NCBI RefSeq assembly: GCF_900108245.1
Contig: NZ_FNUY01000014.1
Location: 1 to 64,000, forward strand
DNA length: 64,000 bases
Direction of reading: 5' to 3'
DNA from: Allobosea lathyri
GTDB taxonomy: Bacteria; Pseudomonadota; Alphaproteobacteria; Rhizobiales; Beijerinckiaceae
Under the pieces are notes generated by a model, which was given only the letters and a program-made list of their open reading frames with translations, had not been told where the DNA came from and did not search any database. A program made the position numbers and the translations under genes. Of this stretch, positions 33,254 to 42,109 are shown piece by piece (position 1 is the stretch's first letter; each line of letters starts with the position of its first letter).

Positions 33254-34480
33254 ATGCGTATTCTGATGGCCTGCGCAGCTTTCCCGCCGTTCATCGATGG
33301 CGGCGGACCGATCTCGGCGATGATCGTGGCGAAGCTGCTGCTGGCCGCCGGTCACGACGTCCAGGTGGTCAACGTCGCCGGCGAAGACAAGCATGAAACC
33401 TTCGACGGCGTGCCGGTCCACAGGCTGCGTTCGCTCAATGTCGACTGGAATTATCGGCTGCCGCGCCCGGCCTGGAAAAAGCTCGCCTGGCACGCGCTGG
33501 AGAATTTCAACCCGCGCGCCTTCTTCGCCATGCGCCGCGAGATCAGGCGCACCCGGCCCGACATCGTGCTCACCGACTCGATCGAAAACGTGAATGTCGC
33601 GACCTGGGCCGCCGCCAAAAGCCTCGGCGTGCCCGTCTGCCATATCCTGCGCAGCACCTTCCTGCTCTGCTGGAAGGGCAGCATGTGGCGCAATGGTGAC
33701 AATTGCGCCCGCGCCTGCGGTTCCTGCCGGGCAACGTCCTATGGCAAGAAGCTGACGTCGCGCTTTGTCGATGCCGTCGTGGGCGAGACCGATTTCATCG
33801 TCGCGCGCCATCTCGACGAGGGCTATTTTCCCAATGCGACCTCGCATCGCATTCCCGGCGCGATCGCGCCGCTCGACGCAACCCCGCCGCGCGACGGGAG
33901 CCTTCGGGGCCGGCCGCTGCGCCTGGGCTTCATCGGCGTGCACGCTGCGATCAAGGGACTTGATACGTTGGCGGCCGCCGCCCACCGCCTGAAAGGACAG
34001 CCGGTCGAGTTTCTGATCGCCGGGACCGGGCAGGGCGATTATGCGGCCTCGCTGCCCGAGCGCTTTCCGAAGGACAACACCCGCTTCCTCGGCTGGGTGC
34101 AGCCCGACGTGTTCTTTCCCCAGATCGACGTGCTCGTCGTACCCTCGCTGTTCCGGGAACCTTTCGGACGCGTCGTGATCGAGGCCTTCGTCCATGGCGT
34201 GCCGGTCATCGGAGCACGTTCGGGCGGAATCCCCGAGACGATCGAGCCCGGCGTCAATGGTGCCCTTTTCGCACCCGGAGACGATGCCGAACTGGCGGAG
34301 CGGATCGCAGAATTCGTGGAGAACCCCCAGCGCATCGCGACTCTCTCCTCAGGGGCCATCGAAGCGGCGCGACGCTATGCGCCCGAGTCGATCGCTTCAT
34401 CCTATGAGGCTGTGTTCGGCGCTTTGCTGCGCGGACCCCAGGCGGAGCGCGCACTTGAGATGCAGGACGCACGCCCGTGA
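33254..34480 (+). CDS. Glycosyltransferase family 4
   Basis: A 408-residue GT-B enzyme. The N-half begins MRILMACAAFPPFIDGGGPI, typical of GT4. The C-half has LGFIGVHAAIKGLDTLAAAAHRL, DVLVVPSLFREPFGRVVIEAFVHGVPVIGARSGGIPETI (nucleotide-sugar site with the E-x7-E pattern) and GVNGALFAPGD. A Cys-rich insert (CWKGSMWRNGDNCARACGSC) lies near 135-160. I chose the ATG at 33254, preceded by GGAGCGGC. It is the first gene of the rightward EPS arm and would add a sugar to the lipid-linked repeat unit at the inner membrane. Confidence 0.88.
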   Translation: MRILMACAAFPPFIDGGGPISAMIVAKLLLAAGHDVQVVNVAGEDKHETFDGVPVHRLRSLNVDWNYRLPRPAWKKLAWHALENFNPRAFFAMRREIRRTRPDIVLTDSIENVNVATWAAAKSLGVPVCHILRSTFLLCWKGSMWRNGDNCARACGSCRATSYGKKLTSRFVDAVVGETDFIVARHLDEGYFPNATSHRIPGAIAPLDATPPRDGSLRGRPLRLGFIGVHAAIKGLDTLAAAAHRLKGQPVEFLIAGTGQGDYAASLPERFPKDNTRFLGWVQPDVFFPQIDVLVVPSLFREPFGRVVIEAFVHGVPVIGARSGGIPETIEPGVNGALFAPGDDAELAERIAEFVENPQRIATLSSGAIEAARRYAPESIASSYEAVFGALLRGPQAERALEMQDARP

Positions 34481-35877
34481 AGGCCTTGTGGGGATTGTCC
34501 GGGCGTGTGGAGGCCAGGCGGTTCGTGTCCGCCTTCTCGTCGCGCTTCAGCAGCACCCTGCTCAGCTTCCTCGTGTTGCTCACGGCAAGCCATTTCCTGT
34601 CCACGCAGGAATACGGCCTCTATGTCTTCCTGTTTTCGATCGGTAGCGCGCTGGGTCTGATCGCGGTGCTGGGCCAGCAGATTCTCGTCGTGAAACGCTA
34701 TGAGCGCAATGAGGGGGTCGGCCACAGGCTCAATCAGGCGCTGGTCGGCGTCAATGCGCGCTGGCTTGCGCTGGGCTGCGGGTTGCTGGTCGTCGCGGCT
34801 GTCGTGTTCTTCGTGCTGGCTGACCGTCTGCCGGAGCCTTACCGCCATCTCTGGGTCGCCCTGGCTTTTGGGGCCGTCTTCGCGATCAGCGAGTATCTGC
34901 AGAACTATTTTCGCATCCATGGGCAGATAAACCTGTCGCTGGTGCCGCGCGAAATCATCTGGCGGGGGGCGTCCGTCCTGTGCATCGCCGCCGCCGGCAT
35001 CGTCGGCTTTCGCGCCGATGGCGAGGTGGTGATGGCGATCGTCACCATGCTCCTGGGGGCCACGACGCTCTACCAGTCCGTGGCCTTCATCCGGGGCGAG
35101 GGCTGGGGCTGGCTGGCGCGTCACGACGATGTGCCGCGGGAGACCCGGAAGATCTGGCGCAGGGAGAGCCTGTATTTCATCGCCAACAACGTCCTGAACT
35201 CATCGTCGGCCTATCTGGAAACGATCCTGATCGGTGCGGTGCTGGGCCTGGACAAGGCCGGCTTCTATTTCGTGGCGCTGCGGATCGCGATGCTGTTGAT
35301 CCTGCCCGTCGCGGCGATCGACACCGTCGGCATCCCCATGATCGCCGCGCGCTTCCAGAAATCGGACAATGCCGGCGCCCAGCTGCTGATCGGGCGCCTG
35401 TCCTTCGCCAGCTTCTGCATTTCTCTTTTGGGGGCGGCGGTCCTGGCGATGGTCGCTCCGTTCGTCCTCTCGCTCTTCAACGCGGATTTCGCCCAGCATG
35501 CCGATGTGCTGACCGCGTTATGCGTGCTCTCGGTTTCTCAGGCGTTTTTCGGGCCTGGCTCCTGGCTGTTGATGATTGGAGGCGGCGAGCGCTTCTTCCT
35601 CATCGCGCGGGCCGTGATCTTCGTTTTCTATCTTGGATTGCTCTATGGCCTGGCCCAGATCGGCGGGCTGATGGGCATCGCGATCGCCAGCCTTATCATG
35701 ACCCTGGCCACCAACTTGGCCGCCTGGCACTGGATCAAGCGCAAATATGCGATCGACAACATGGCGACGGCCTTCTTCAGGCCGTTCGTCTTCACGGGCT
35801 CGGCGAGATCTGCGCCGGCACACCCACCTCCGGACGATCAATCGACCGGCCCTGCGGCCAAGACGATTGCACATTGA
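34477..35877 (+). CDS. Wzx-type oligosaccharide flippase
   Basis: A 466-residue polytopic protein of the MOP/polysaccharide transport superfamily, starting with GTG that overlaps the GT4 stop (GTGA). The start FSSRFSSTLLSFLVLLTASHFLSTQEYGLYVFLFSIGSALGLIA is typical of Wzx proteins. About a dozen hydrophobic helices follow, with IGAVLGLDKAGFYFVALRIAMLL in the middle. It would move the undecaprenyl-linked repeat unit across the membrane to the polymerase encoded in the divergent arm. Confidence 0.85.
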   Translation: MKALWGLSGRVEARRFVSAFSSRFSSTLLSFLVLLTASHFLSTQEYGLYVFLFSIGSALGLIAVLGQQILVVKRYERNEGVGHRLNQALVGVNARWLALGCGLLVVAAVVFFVLADRLPEPYRHLWVALAFGAVFAISEYLQNYFRIHGQINLSLVPREIIWRGASVLCIAAAGIVGFRADGEVVMAIVTMLLGATTLYQSVAFIRGEGWGWLARHDDVPRETRKIWRRESLYFIANNVLNSSSAYLETILIGAVLGLDKAGFYFVALRIAMLLILPVAAIDTVGIPMIAARFQKSDNAGAQLLIGRLSFASFCISLLGAAVLAMVAPFVLSLFNADFAQHADVLTALCVLSVSQAFFGPGSWLLMIGGGERFFLIARAVIFVFYLGLLYGLAQIGGLMGIAIASLIMTLATNLAAWHWIKRKYAIDNMATAFFRPFVFTGSARSAPAHPPPDDQSTGPAAKTIAH

Positions 35878-35903
35878 ACAAGACAGTTGCGCGTTGAAGA
35901 GCG

Positions 35904-37751
35904 ATGGTGGGGCGGGACATGGGTGTAGCAGCTGCTGAGCGAACGCTGGCGATGGCGCAATCGCAGGGCGCCGAATGCGACGCTGCGGTTCCCCCCGACA
36001 AGCGGACGATCGCGGCGCTGTCGCATCAAGGAATGCCGATCGCCTTTTCCGGCACTATCGGCATGCTTTATCCCGGAGCCGCATCGGCCGCGGTGCTGAT
36101 GCTGGGCCCTGTCGGATATGAGGAACTCTGCCTGCGCAGCACGTGGCGGACGCTGGCCGAGGCGCTTTCCCAGGCCGGCATCGCCTGCCTGCGCTTCGAC
36201 TACCCCGATCTCGGCGATGCGCTGGATGCCACCGAACCTGCAGGCCTCGACGACTGGTATCGGACCGCGCATGCCGCCGCCGATCTGCTGCGGCAGGCGA
36301 GCGGCTGTTCGCGGCTGATCCTGCTCGGGCAAGGATTGGGCGGCACGCTCGCGCTGCACCTCGCGAAGGAGCTTGCTCCCGTCGCCGGATGCGTGGCGAT
36401 GGCGCCGGTTGGAAACGGCCGACGCTACCTGCGCGAACTCGCGGTTTGGACGCGCATCGTCGCCGATCGCATTGGCATCGGCATGGATGCGGACGACGAT
36501 ACGGGTTGCGCCGTCGCTGGCCTGCGTCTGGCGCCTGCGCGGTTGTCGGCCATCGGGGGGCTGAACCTTCTCGACCTCGACGGCCCTTATTGCGACAAGG
36601 TCCTGCTGCTCGCCCGTCCCGGCCATGCCGGCGACGCAGCGCTTGAGCGTCATCTGGCGGAACGTGGCGCGTCGATGACGACGCTGGCCTATGAAGGCTA
36701 CGAGATGCTGACGACGGATCCTACCGCCGCCAGGCCACCTTTGCCGACGATCGCAACCGTCGTGGAGTGGGTCGCGCAATGCGCGCGCGCGTCTCAAATG
36801 CCGGTCCATGCGCTGGCGGCGGCACGTTCGCATGACCTTCAGCCTGCGGCGCTCCACGGCGAAGGCTTCATCGAGCGTCCCATCCGCTTCGGCCCGGGCG
36901 GACGGCTGTTCGGCGTCTTCTGCGAGCCTGCCGGCGAGGCATCCCGCTCGGCGATCGTCTTCGTCAATGCGGGGCGCGACTATCATATTGGCTGGGCTCG
37001 CGTCACCGTAGCCCAGGCGCGGGCCTTCGCTGCAAACGGAATAGCGTCGCTTCGCTTCGATACCAGCGGCATCGGCGACAGCCTGGCCGACCCGGAGGGA
37101 CCCGACGAGGTCCTTTATTCCGAAGAGCAGATCGACGATGTCCGCCTCGCCCTCGACGTCCTGGAGACGCGCGGTTTCCGCGACTCGATCCTGATCGGGC
37201 GTTGCAGCGGGGCTTATGCCGCCTTCAACGCCGCAGTCGCGGATGCGCGCGTCCGGCAACTCGTCATGGTCAACAACGAACGCTTCGTCTGGGATCCGGA
37301 CGAATGCGTGGAGGATGCGATCCGCTATGCTCACCGCAGCGTCGGCGATTTCGGGGCGACCTTGAAGCGTAAGGGTGGTCTGCGCCGGCTGCTCACCGGG
37401 CAGCTGCGCGTTGGCCCGGCCGGCCGCTATCTCGTCTTCCGCTTTCTGAAGCATGTCTCGATCCGGCTTGCGCCTGTGCTGGGGCGCTTGACCAAGCATG
37501 GCCGGCTGCGTCGCGAATGCCACCGGCGCTTCGGCGTGCTGGCGGCTCGCAAGGTCAACGTTGCCCTGATCTATGCGCAGGGCGATATCGGCATGGCCGA
37601 GTTCGAGACCTATTTCGGCAGGACGGGCGAGGGGATTTCGGCCTATCGCAACGTGTCGCTCGCGACCATCCCCGACGCCGACCACAACTTCACTCATCTT
37701 GGCGCCGCGCGGCGGCTGCGGGACATGCTGCTGGAGACCGTGAAGCCATGA
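35904..37751 (+). CDS. Tandem alpha/beta hydrolase (two domains, altered nucleophiles)
   Basis: A 615-residue protein made of two alpha/beta-hydrolase domains (about 40-290 and 320-615). Each has the fold signature LRFDYPDLGDAL or LRFDTSGIGDSL. In the first, the nucleophile elbow reads LLGQGLGG, with Gly144 in place of the catalytic residue, so it is probably inactive. In the second it reads IGRCSGAY, with Cys434 at the nucleophile site; a late His is present in IPDADHNFTH. The GRCSG type resembles exosortase-associated and EPS-cluster hydrolases. It may remove or transfer an ester group on the polysaccharide. ATG 35919 is an alternative start. It overlaps the GH5 gene. Confidence 0.78.
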   Translation: MVGRDMGVAAAERTLAMAQSQGAECDAAVPPDKRTIAALSHQGMPIAFSGTIGMLYPGAASAAVLMLGPVGYEELCLRSTWRTLAEALSQAGIACLRFDYPDLGDALDATEPAGLDDWYRTAHAAADLLRQASGCSRLILLGQGLGGTLALHLAKELAPVAGCVAMAPVGNGRRYLRELAVWTRIVADRIGIGMDADDDTGCAVAGLRLAPARLSAIGGLNLLDLDGPYCDKVLLLARPGHAGDAALERHLAERGASMTTLAYEGYEMLTTDPTAARPPLPTIATVVEWVAQCARASQMPVHALAAARSHDLQPAALHGEGFIERPIRFGPGGRLFGVFCEPAGEASRSAIVFVNAGRDYHIGWARVTVAQARAFAANGIASLRFDTSGIGDSLADPEGPDEVLYSEEQIDDVRLALDVLETRGFRDSILIGRCSGAYAAFNAAVADARVRQLVMVNNERFVWDPDECVEDAIRYAHRSVGDFGATLKRKGGLRRLLTGQLRVGPAGRYLVFRFLKHVSIRLAPVLGRLTKHGRLRRECHRRFGVLAARKVNVALIYAQGDIGMAEFETYFGRTGEGISAYRNVSLATIPDADHNFTHLGAARRLRDMLLETVKP

Positions 37752-38812
37752 AAGCCTCGATCGGCAGGCGGGGGGCGGGCATCCTGCTCGGGGCGGCCGG
37801 CCTCCTGGGGGCGACTTTGTCAGCGGCGGGCGCCGAGATCTGCCTGCGTGGCGTCAACCTCTCCGGCGCCGAATTCGGCACGGTGCCAGGGCGAGCGAAC
37901 ACCGACTATACATACCCCACTGAGGCTGCGATCCGCCGGCTGGCCGGGTTGGGCATGACGTCCTTTCGACTGCCGTTCCGCTGGGAGCGCATTCAGCCCA
38001 GGCTCGGCGCAGAACTCGACCCAGCCGAGCTTGCCCGCCTGGACGAGAGCATCGCCACGGCCAGGGCCGCTGGTCTGCGCGTGATCCTCGACCTCCACAA
38101 TTTCGGCTATTACGCCGGAAAAAAGCTGGGCTCCCCGGCGTTGCCGGCTTCCACGCTGGGCGATGTCTGGCGGAGGCTCGCAACGCATTATCGCGACCGG
38201 GCGGACGTGGTCTTCTCGATCATGAACGAGCCCTACGACATCCACAGCGCCGAATGGGCTAAGATCCAGAACGTCGCCATCGCCGCGATCCGCAAGGCCG
38301 GCGCGAAGCAGATGCTGCTGGTCACCGGAACAGCCTATGGCGGCGCCCATAGCTGGACGTCGGATCTTCCGGTCGGGAACAACAGCCGCGACCTGCTGGC
38401 GATCGAAGACCCGCTGAAGCGTTTTGCCTATGACTTCCACCAATATCTCGACGCCGACTATTCCGGCCGCCAGCCGGAATGCTCGGCAGCGCAAAGTGCG
38501 CTCAAGGCCATCGACGATGTCAGCGCCTGGCTGAAGGCCCATGGCCGCCAAGGCTTCCTGGGTGAATTCGCAGCCTCCGATCGGCCCGAATGCGTCGCGG
38601 CGTTCAAGGAGATGACCGCGCGGCTCGATTCGCGTCCCGAGCAATGGATCGGCTGGGCTGCGTGGGGGGCCGGGCCGTGGTGGCCGCCCGATTACGTCTT
38701 CAACCTTGAGCCGACGGCGGCGGGAGAGCGCCCGCAGATGAAGGCGCTGATCGAACAATTGAAAAGCGGGCCGGCTCGACACGCCATGTGTGGACGGGAG
38801 CGTCGACCATGA
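37748..38812 (+). CDS. Secreted glycoside hydrolase family 5 (endoglucanase-like)
   Basis: A 354-residue protein with a signal peptide (RGAGILLGAAGLLGATLSAAGA before EICLRGVNLSGAEFG). The GH5 features are FRLPFRWERIQP, VILDLHNFGYY, the acid/base Glu161 in IMNEPYD and the nucleophile Glu273 in FLGEFAAS. It would act in the periplasm or outside the cell. Glycanases in EPS clusters trim or edit the polymer or clear misplaced chains. It overlaps the hydrolase gene before it and the GT4 gene after it (ATGA at both), so it is an integral part of the operon. Confidence 0.88.
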   Translation: MKASIGRRGAGILLGAAGLLGATLSAAGAEICLRGVNLSGAEFGTVPGRANTDYTYPTEAAIRRLAGLGMTSFRLPFRWERIQPRLGAELDPAELARLDESIATARAAGLRVILDLHNFGYYAGKKLGSPALPASTLGDVWRRLATHYRDRADVVFSIMNEPYDIHSAEWAKIQNVAIAAIRKAGAKQMLLVTGTAYGGAHSWTSDLPVGNNSRDLLAIEDPLKRFAYDFHQYLDADYSGRQPECSAAQSALKAIDDVSAWLKAHGRQGFLGEFAASDRPECVAAFKEMTARLDSRPEQWIGWAAWGAGPWWPPDYVFNLEPTAAGERPQMKALIEQLKSGPARHAMCGRERRP

Positions 38813-40017
38813 GCATGCAGCCGCAGCGCTCGACGGCGTCGACGATGGGCGGGGGAATGCGCATCGTCCATGTGGTGCGTCAGTTCCTGCCCAATCGCGG
38901 GGGCCTGGAAGACGTCGTCGCCAACCTCTGCAAAGAGCAATTGCGCATGGGGCTGGCTCCCTCGGTGGTGACGCTGGATCGGCTTTTCGGCCGGCCGGAT
39001 GTCCGGTTGCCTCGCGAGGAGGTGATCAACGGCATCCCGATCCGGCGCATCCCGTATTTCGGCTCGTCGCGCTACCCGCTCGCGCCGTCGATCTTTACTT
39101 GCCTGGGGGATGCCGAGGTCGTTCACGTGCATGCCGTCGACTTCTTCTTCGACGCCCTGGCGATCGGCTGGATGCTCCATCGAAAGCCCCTGGTCGCGAC
39201 GACCCATGGTGGCTTCTTTCATACGGCTGATTTCGCCGGTCTCAAGAAAATCTGGTTCAACGGCGCGACGCGACTATCATCCCGCGCCTATCGCGCGATC
39301 GCAGCTTGCAGCGCCAACGACGCCCGGATGTTTGAAAGCGTTGCCGCCGGAAACGTCCGTCTGATCGAGAACGGCGTGGATCTCGACAAATTTGCCGGGG
39401 CGTCCAGCCCTGTCCCGGTACGACGGATCGTCAGTATCGGGCGTTTCTCCAAGAACAAGCGGCCGGACCACCTTATCGCGACGATGGCCGAACTGCTGCG
39501 CTCGGGAGAAAACTGGCATCTCGATATGATCGGCGTGGCATCCGATTGGTCTGAATCCGAGCTTCGCGACGCGGTCGCTCAAGCCGGGCTGGCAGATCAC
39601 ATCGATCTGCATTTCGAGCTCGACGACGCAGCCGTGCGAACTCTGATGAGCCGAGCGTCGCTATTCGTTTCGGCCTCGGAGTTCGAGGGTTTCGGCTTGG
39701 CGGTGATAGAGGCGATGAGCGCTGGACTCCTGCCGATCGTTCAGCCGAATGCAGCGTTTGCGGCCTTGGCCAGAAAGCATCCGGCGATCCGGCTCGCAAA
39801 CTTCGCCGACCCGATCGAGGCAGCGCAGACGATCGCCCTTGCATTCGACACGCTATCGAAGGCCGATGCATCGTCGGCGAGCAACGAGGCGGAACTATCC
39901 GTCTATTCGTGGCGCCATGTCGCCCAGAGCTATCAATCAATGTACGATACGGTGCTGGCTCGGGAAAATGTGATGAATTTGTCGGTTGGTGACGTGGAAG
40001 CCGACCCTAAGACATGA
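38809..40017 (+). CDS. Glycosyltransferase family 4 (second in cluster)
   Basis: A 402-residue GT-B enzyme. It has MRIVHVVRQFLPNRGGLEDVV, IPIRRIPYFGSSRYPLAPSIF, RIVSIGRFSKNKRPDHLI and SLFVSASEFEGFGLAVIEAMSAGLLPIV (donor-site E-x7-E) of family 4. The ATG at 38809 is coupled to the GH5 stop; the ATG at 38857 right before MRIVHVV has a good GGGGGA and may be the true start. It is the last gene of the rightward EPS arm. Confidence 0.86.
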   Translation: MSMQPQRSTASTMGGGMRIVHVVRQFLPNRGGLEDVVANLCKEQLRMGLAPSVVTLDRLFGRPDVRLPREEVINGIPIRRIPYFGSSRYPLAPSIFTCLGDAEVVHVHAVDFFFDALAIGWMLHRKPLVATTHGGFFHTADFAGLKKIWFNGATRLSSRAYRAIAACSANDARMFESVAAGNVRLIENGVDLDKFAGASSPVPVRRIVSIGRFSKNKRPDHLIATMAELLRSGENWHLDMIGVASDWSESELRDAVAQAGLADHIDLHFELDDAAVRTLMSRASLFVSASEFEGFGLAVIEAMSAGLLPIVQPNAAFAALARKHPAIRLANFADPIEAAQTIALAFDTLSKADASSASNEAELSVYSWRHVAQSYQSMYDTVLARENVMNLSVGDVEADPKT

Positions 40018-40445
40018 TCAATAGCTGTGTTTTCTTCGCTGTTATGACGTAACAGAAGAGGCACGTTGCTGCTGCAACGGACCGTGTGAGCCGGCAGGCA
40101 GCGAGCGGAGACGCTCCGGCTCGACGGAGCACTGCCTGCAAAAGCGCCCGACCCGATCATCGAACGCCCGATCGACATCAAACACGTACATCGTGCCATC
40201 GTTCGATACAGGGCACAGCCCCGAAACGGATCTTCGACAATAACGGCAGCAGCGTCGTGCGAATTCGAATTCGCACCCTGCAGCCAATCGTACCCCATTC
40301 ATGCGAGTGTTAGATTGGAAGTCATCTAAACTATTGATATTGAAAGATATTTTTCATTCGCGTATGGCCTGATGCGTCGGTGCAATCGAGATTGATTGCG
40401 AGGCGAGTGGCTCCTTGCTGGGTCGCGCACGTTTGGGAACATGCG
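40018..40445. other. Intergenic region before the ECF sigma gene
   Basis: No gene is recognised in 428 bases. It is GC-rich up to about 40240 and AT-rich from about 40310. TGAAA (40341-40345) and TTTCA (40352-40356) form a 16-base dyad matching at 14 positions, placed where an iron-responsive regulator could control the sigma gene. The perfect palindrome at 40257-40276 is listed separately. Confidence 0.45.
40257..40276. promoter_or_regulatory. Perfect 20-base palindrome
   Basis: The sequence GTGCGAATTC followed at once by GAATTCGCAC is its own reverse complement over 20 bases with no spacer. It lies 170 bases before the ECF sigma gene. It could be an operator or a strong hairpin in RNA; the regulator is unknown. 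Confidence 0.5.
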
Positions 40446-40952
40446 ATGATCGCAAGCCTTGTTCGGGATCTGCATCGCCAGCAGGAAAGCAGGCTTCGCC
40501 GCTTCTTCATGCGTCGCCTGCGCAACGCGGCCGATGCCGCCGACGCGACGCAGGAGACCTTCCTGCGGCTGCTCTGCGTTCAGCAGAAGACGGTTATCGA
40601 GAACCCGCAGGCCTATCTCTTCCAGATCGCAAAATCCGTCGCCAGCAGGGCTGCGCAGGAGCGCGCTGCGAATGCGGCGCTCTTCTCAGCGGAGGCGGAT
40701 GGTGGCGATTTGGCGACTGACGCTCCAGACCAGGAGAGGATCGTCTACGGACGTCAGGCCCTGCTGCTGATGGCGAAGGCCATCGAAGAGTTGCCGCCGC
40801 GCTGCCAGGAGGTCTTCATTCTCAGCCGTTTGCACGGCTTGGCGAATGGCGAGATCGCTGTTGCGCTCGGCATCTCCCGCAACATGGTCGAGAAGCACAT
40901 CATTCGCGCATTACTGCACTGCAGGGCGGTACGCGCCGAAATTTTCGTCTAA
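40446..40952 (+). CDS. ECF sigma factor, FecI type
   Basis: A 168-residue sigma factor of the iron-starvation ECF group. Region 2 reads RLRRFFMRRLRNAADAADATQETFLRLL, and region 4 reads AIEELPPRCQEVFILSRLHGLANGEIAVALGISRNMVEKHIIRALLHCR. GGGA precedes the ATG at 40446; in-frame codons back to 40380 add no domain sequence. It is followed by fecR-like and TonB-receptor genes, the standard cell-surface signalling set. It is expected to activate the receptor promoter when the siderophore is bound. Confidence 0.9.
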   Translation: MIASLVRDLHRQQESRLRRFFMRRLRNAADAADATQETFLRLLCVQQKTVIENPQAYLFQIAKSVASRAAQERAANAALFSAEADGGDLATDAPDQERIVYGRQALLLMAKAIEELPPRCQEVFILSRLHGLANGEIAVALGISRNMVEKHIIRALLHCRAVRAEIFV

Positions 40953-41049
40953 AGAGTCCTGAAACGTCAGGAGTTGCGCCTGTCACTGCTCTTCACGAAG
41001 GAGCGACAAGAGCAGCCCGTTCATGAGCGGCAGGAATGTTTGAACGACC

Positions 41050-41994
41050 ATGACAGGCAAGTCCCCGACGAACGTCGACGGTCATGTCCTGGAGGAGGCG
41101 GCAGGCTGGGTCGCACGCCTGCAGTCTCGCGACGCGACCGATAGCGACCGGCACGATTTCCAGAATTGGCTCGCGCGCGATCCGGCTCACAGGACGGCCT
41201 ATGACGAGTTGCGCCAGCTCTGGGGCGAATTGAGGGAAGTGCCACTCGGTTCGGAGCGGTTCAAGGCGAAGACGAGGCGTGTTGCCCTCGGCAATCTCCT
41301 GACCCTGATCGTCGTTTTCGGGCTATCCTTCGCTCTCTACCGCTTGGGCCTGATCGACCGTTTCCGCGCTGATCACTACACGGTCGTCGGCGAAGTCCGC
41401 AGCGTCGCGCTCGACGACGGCACACGCGTCGACCTGAACACGGACAGCGCCATTGCCGTTTTCTATTCCGCCGGCGAGCGCCGGATCGAGCTCCTGCGTG
41501 GTGAGGCTTTCTTCGATGTGGCGAAGAACCCGGCCAGACCTTTCATCGTCGCAGAGGGCTCCTGGCGAGCCACAGCACTGGGGACGCGCTATGGCGTGCG
41601 AGCCGCAGGTCCCTCGGAAGGCGACGTCCGGGTCGAAGAGGGGCGCGTCGAGGTCTCGAATGGTGGGGACCGGGTCGTTCTCGGTGCCGGCGAGGCCGTC
41701 AGCCTGAGCGGCGCAAAGCGTTTGTCGGTCACGCAGACGGATGTCGCCAATGAGACCGCCTGGCGCTCCGGCAAGCTCGTCTTCTCCGGCCGCCCTTTGC
41801 GCGAGGTGCTGACGGCGCTCGAGCGCTACCGTCTTGGACGGATCGTGGTGCTCGACGAAGGCGCTGCCAATCAGACGGTTTCCGGCATTTTCGACCTGAG
41901 GGATACCGATCAGGCGCTCGACGTGCTCGAGAGCAGCCTTCCGCTCAGCGTGCACAGGCTGAGCAGCATGATCGTGGTCGTGCGTTCGCGATAG
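41050..41994 (+). CDS. FecR-type anti-sigma/signal transducer
   Basis: A 314-residue inner-membrane protein. The N-terminal DUF4880 (EEAAGWVARLQSRDATDSDRHDFQNWLARDPAHRTAYDEL) binds the sigma factor. One membrane helix follows (LLTLIVVFGLSFALYRLGLI, about 82-100), then the FecR periplasmic beta domain (VGEVRSVALDDGTRVDLNTDSAI, GEAFFDVAKNPARPFIV) and a C-terminal STN-like part (FSGRPLREVLTALERYRLGRIVVLD). It relays ligand occupancy of the receptor to the sigma factor. Confidence 0.92.
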   Translation: MTGKSPTNVDGHVLEEAAGWVARLQSRDATDSDRHDFQNWLARDPAHRTAYDELRQLWGELREVPLGSERFKAKTRRVALGNLLTLIVVFGLSFALYRLGLIDRFRADHYTVVGEVRSVALDDGTRVDLNTDSAIAVFYSAGERRIELLRGEAFFDVAKNPARPFIVAEGSWRATALGTRYGVRAAGPSEGDVRVEEGRVEVSNGGDRVVLGAGEAVSLSGAKRLSVTQTDVANETAWRSGKLVFSGRPLREVLTALERYRLGRIVVLDEGAANQTVSGIFDLRDTDQALDVLESSLPLSVHRLSSMIVVVRSR

Positions 41995-42109
41995 CTCCAG
42001 CGCCGGACATTTTTTCGAGCATCGACGTCAGGAGGTGAGCCGTTTTCCGACTCTCATCAAGCAGGGACACGCGAAGTGCCCCGCATTGGCGAGAGGCGTG
42101 GGGGTCGGG

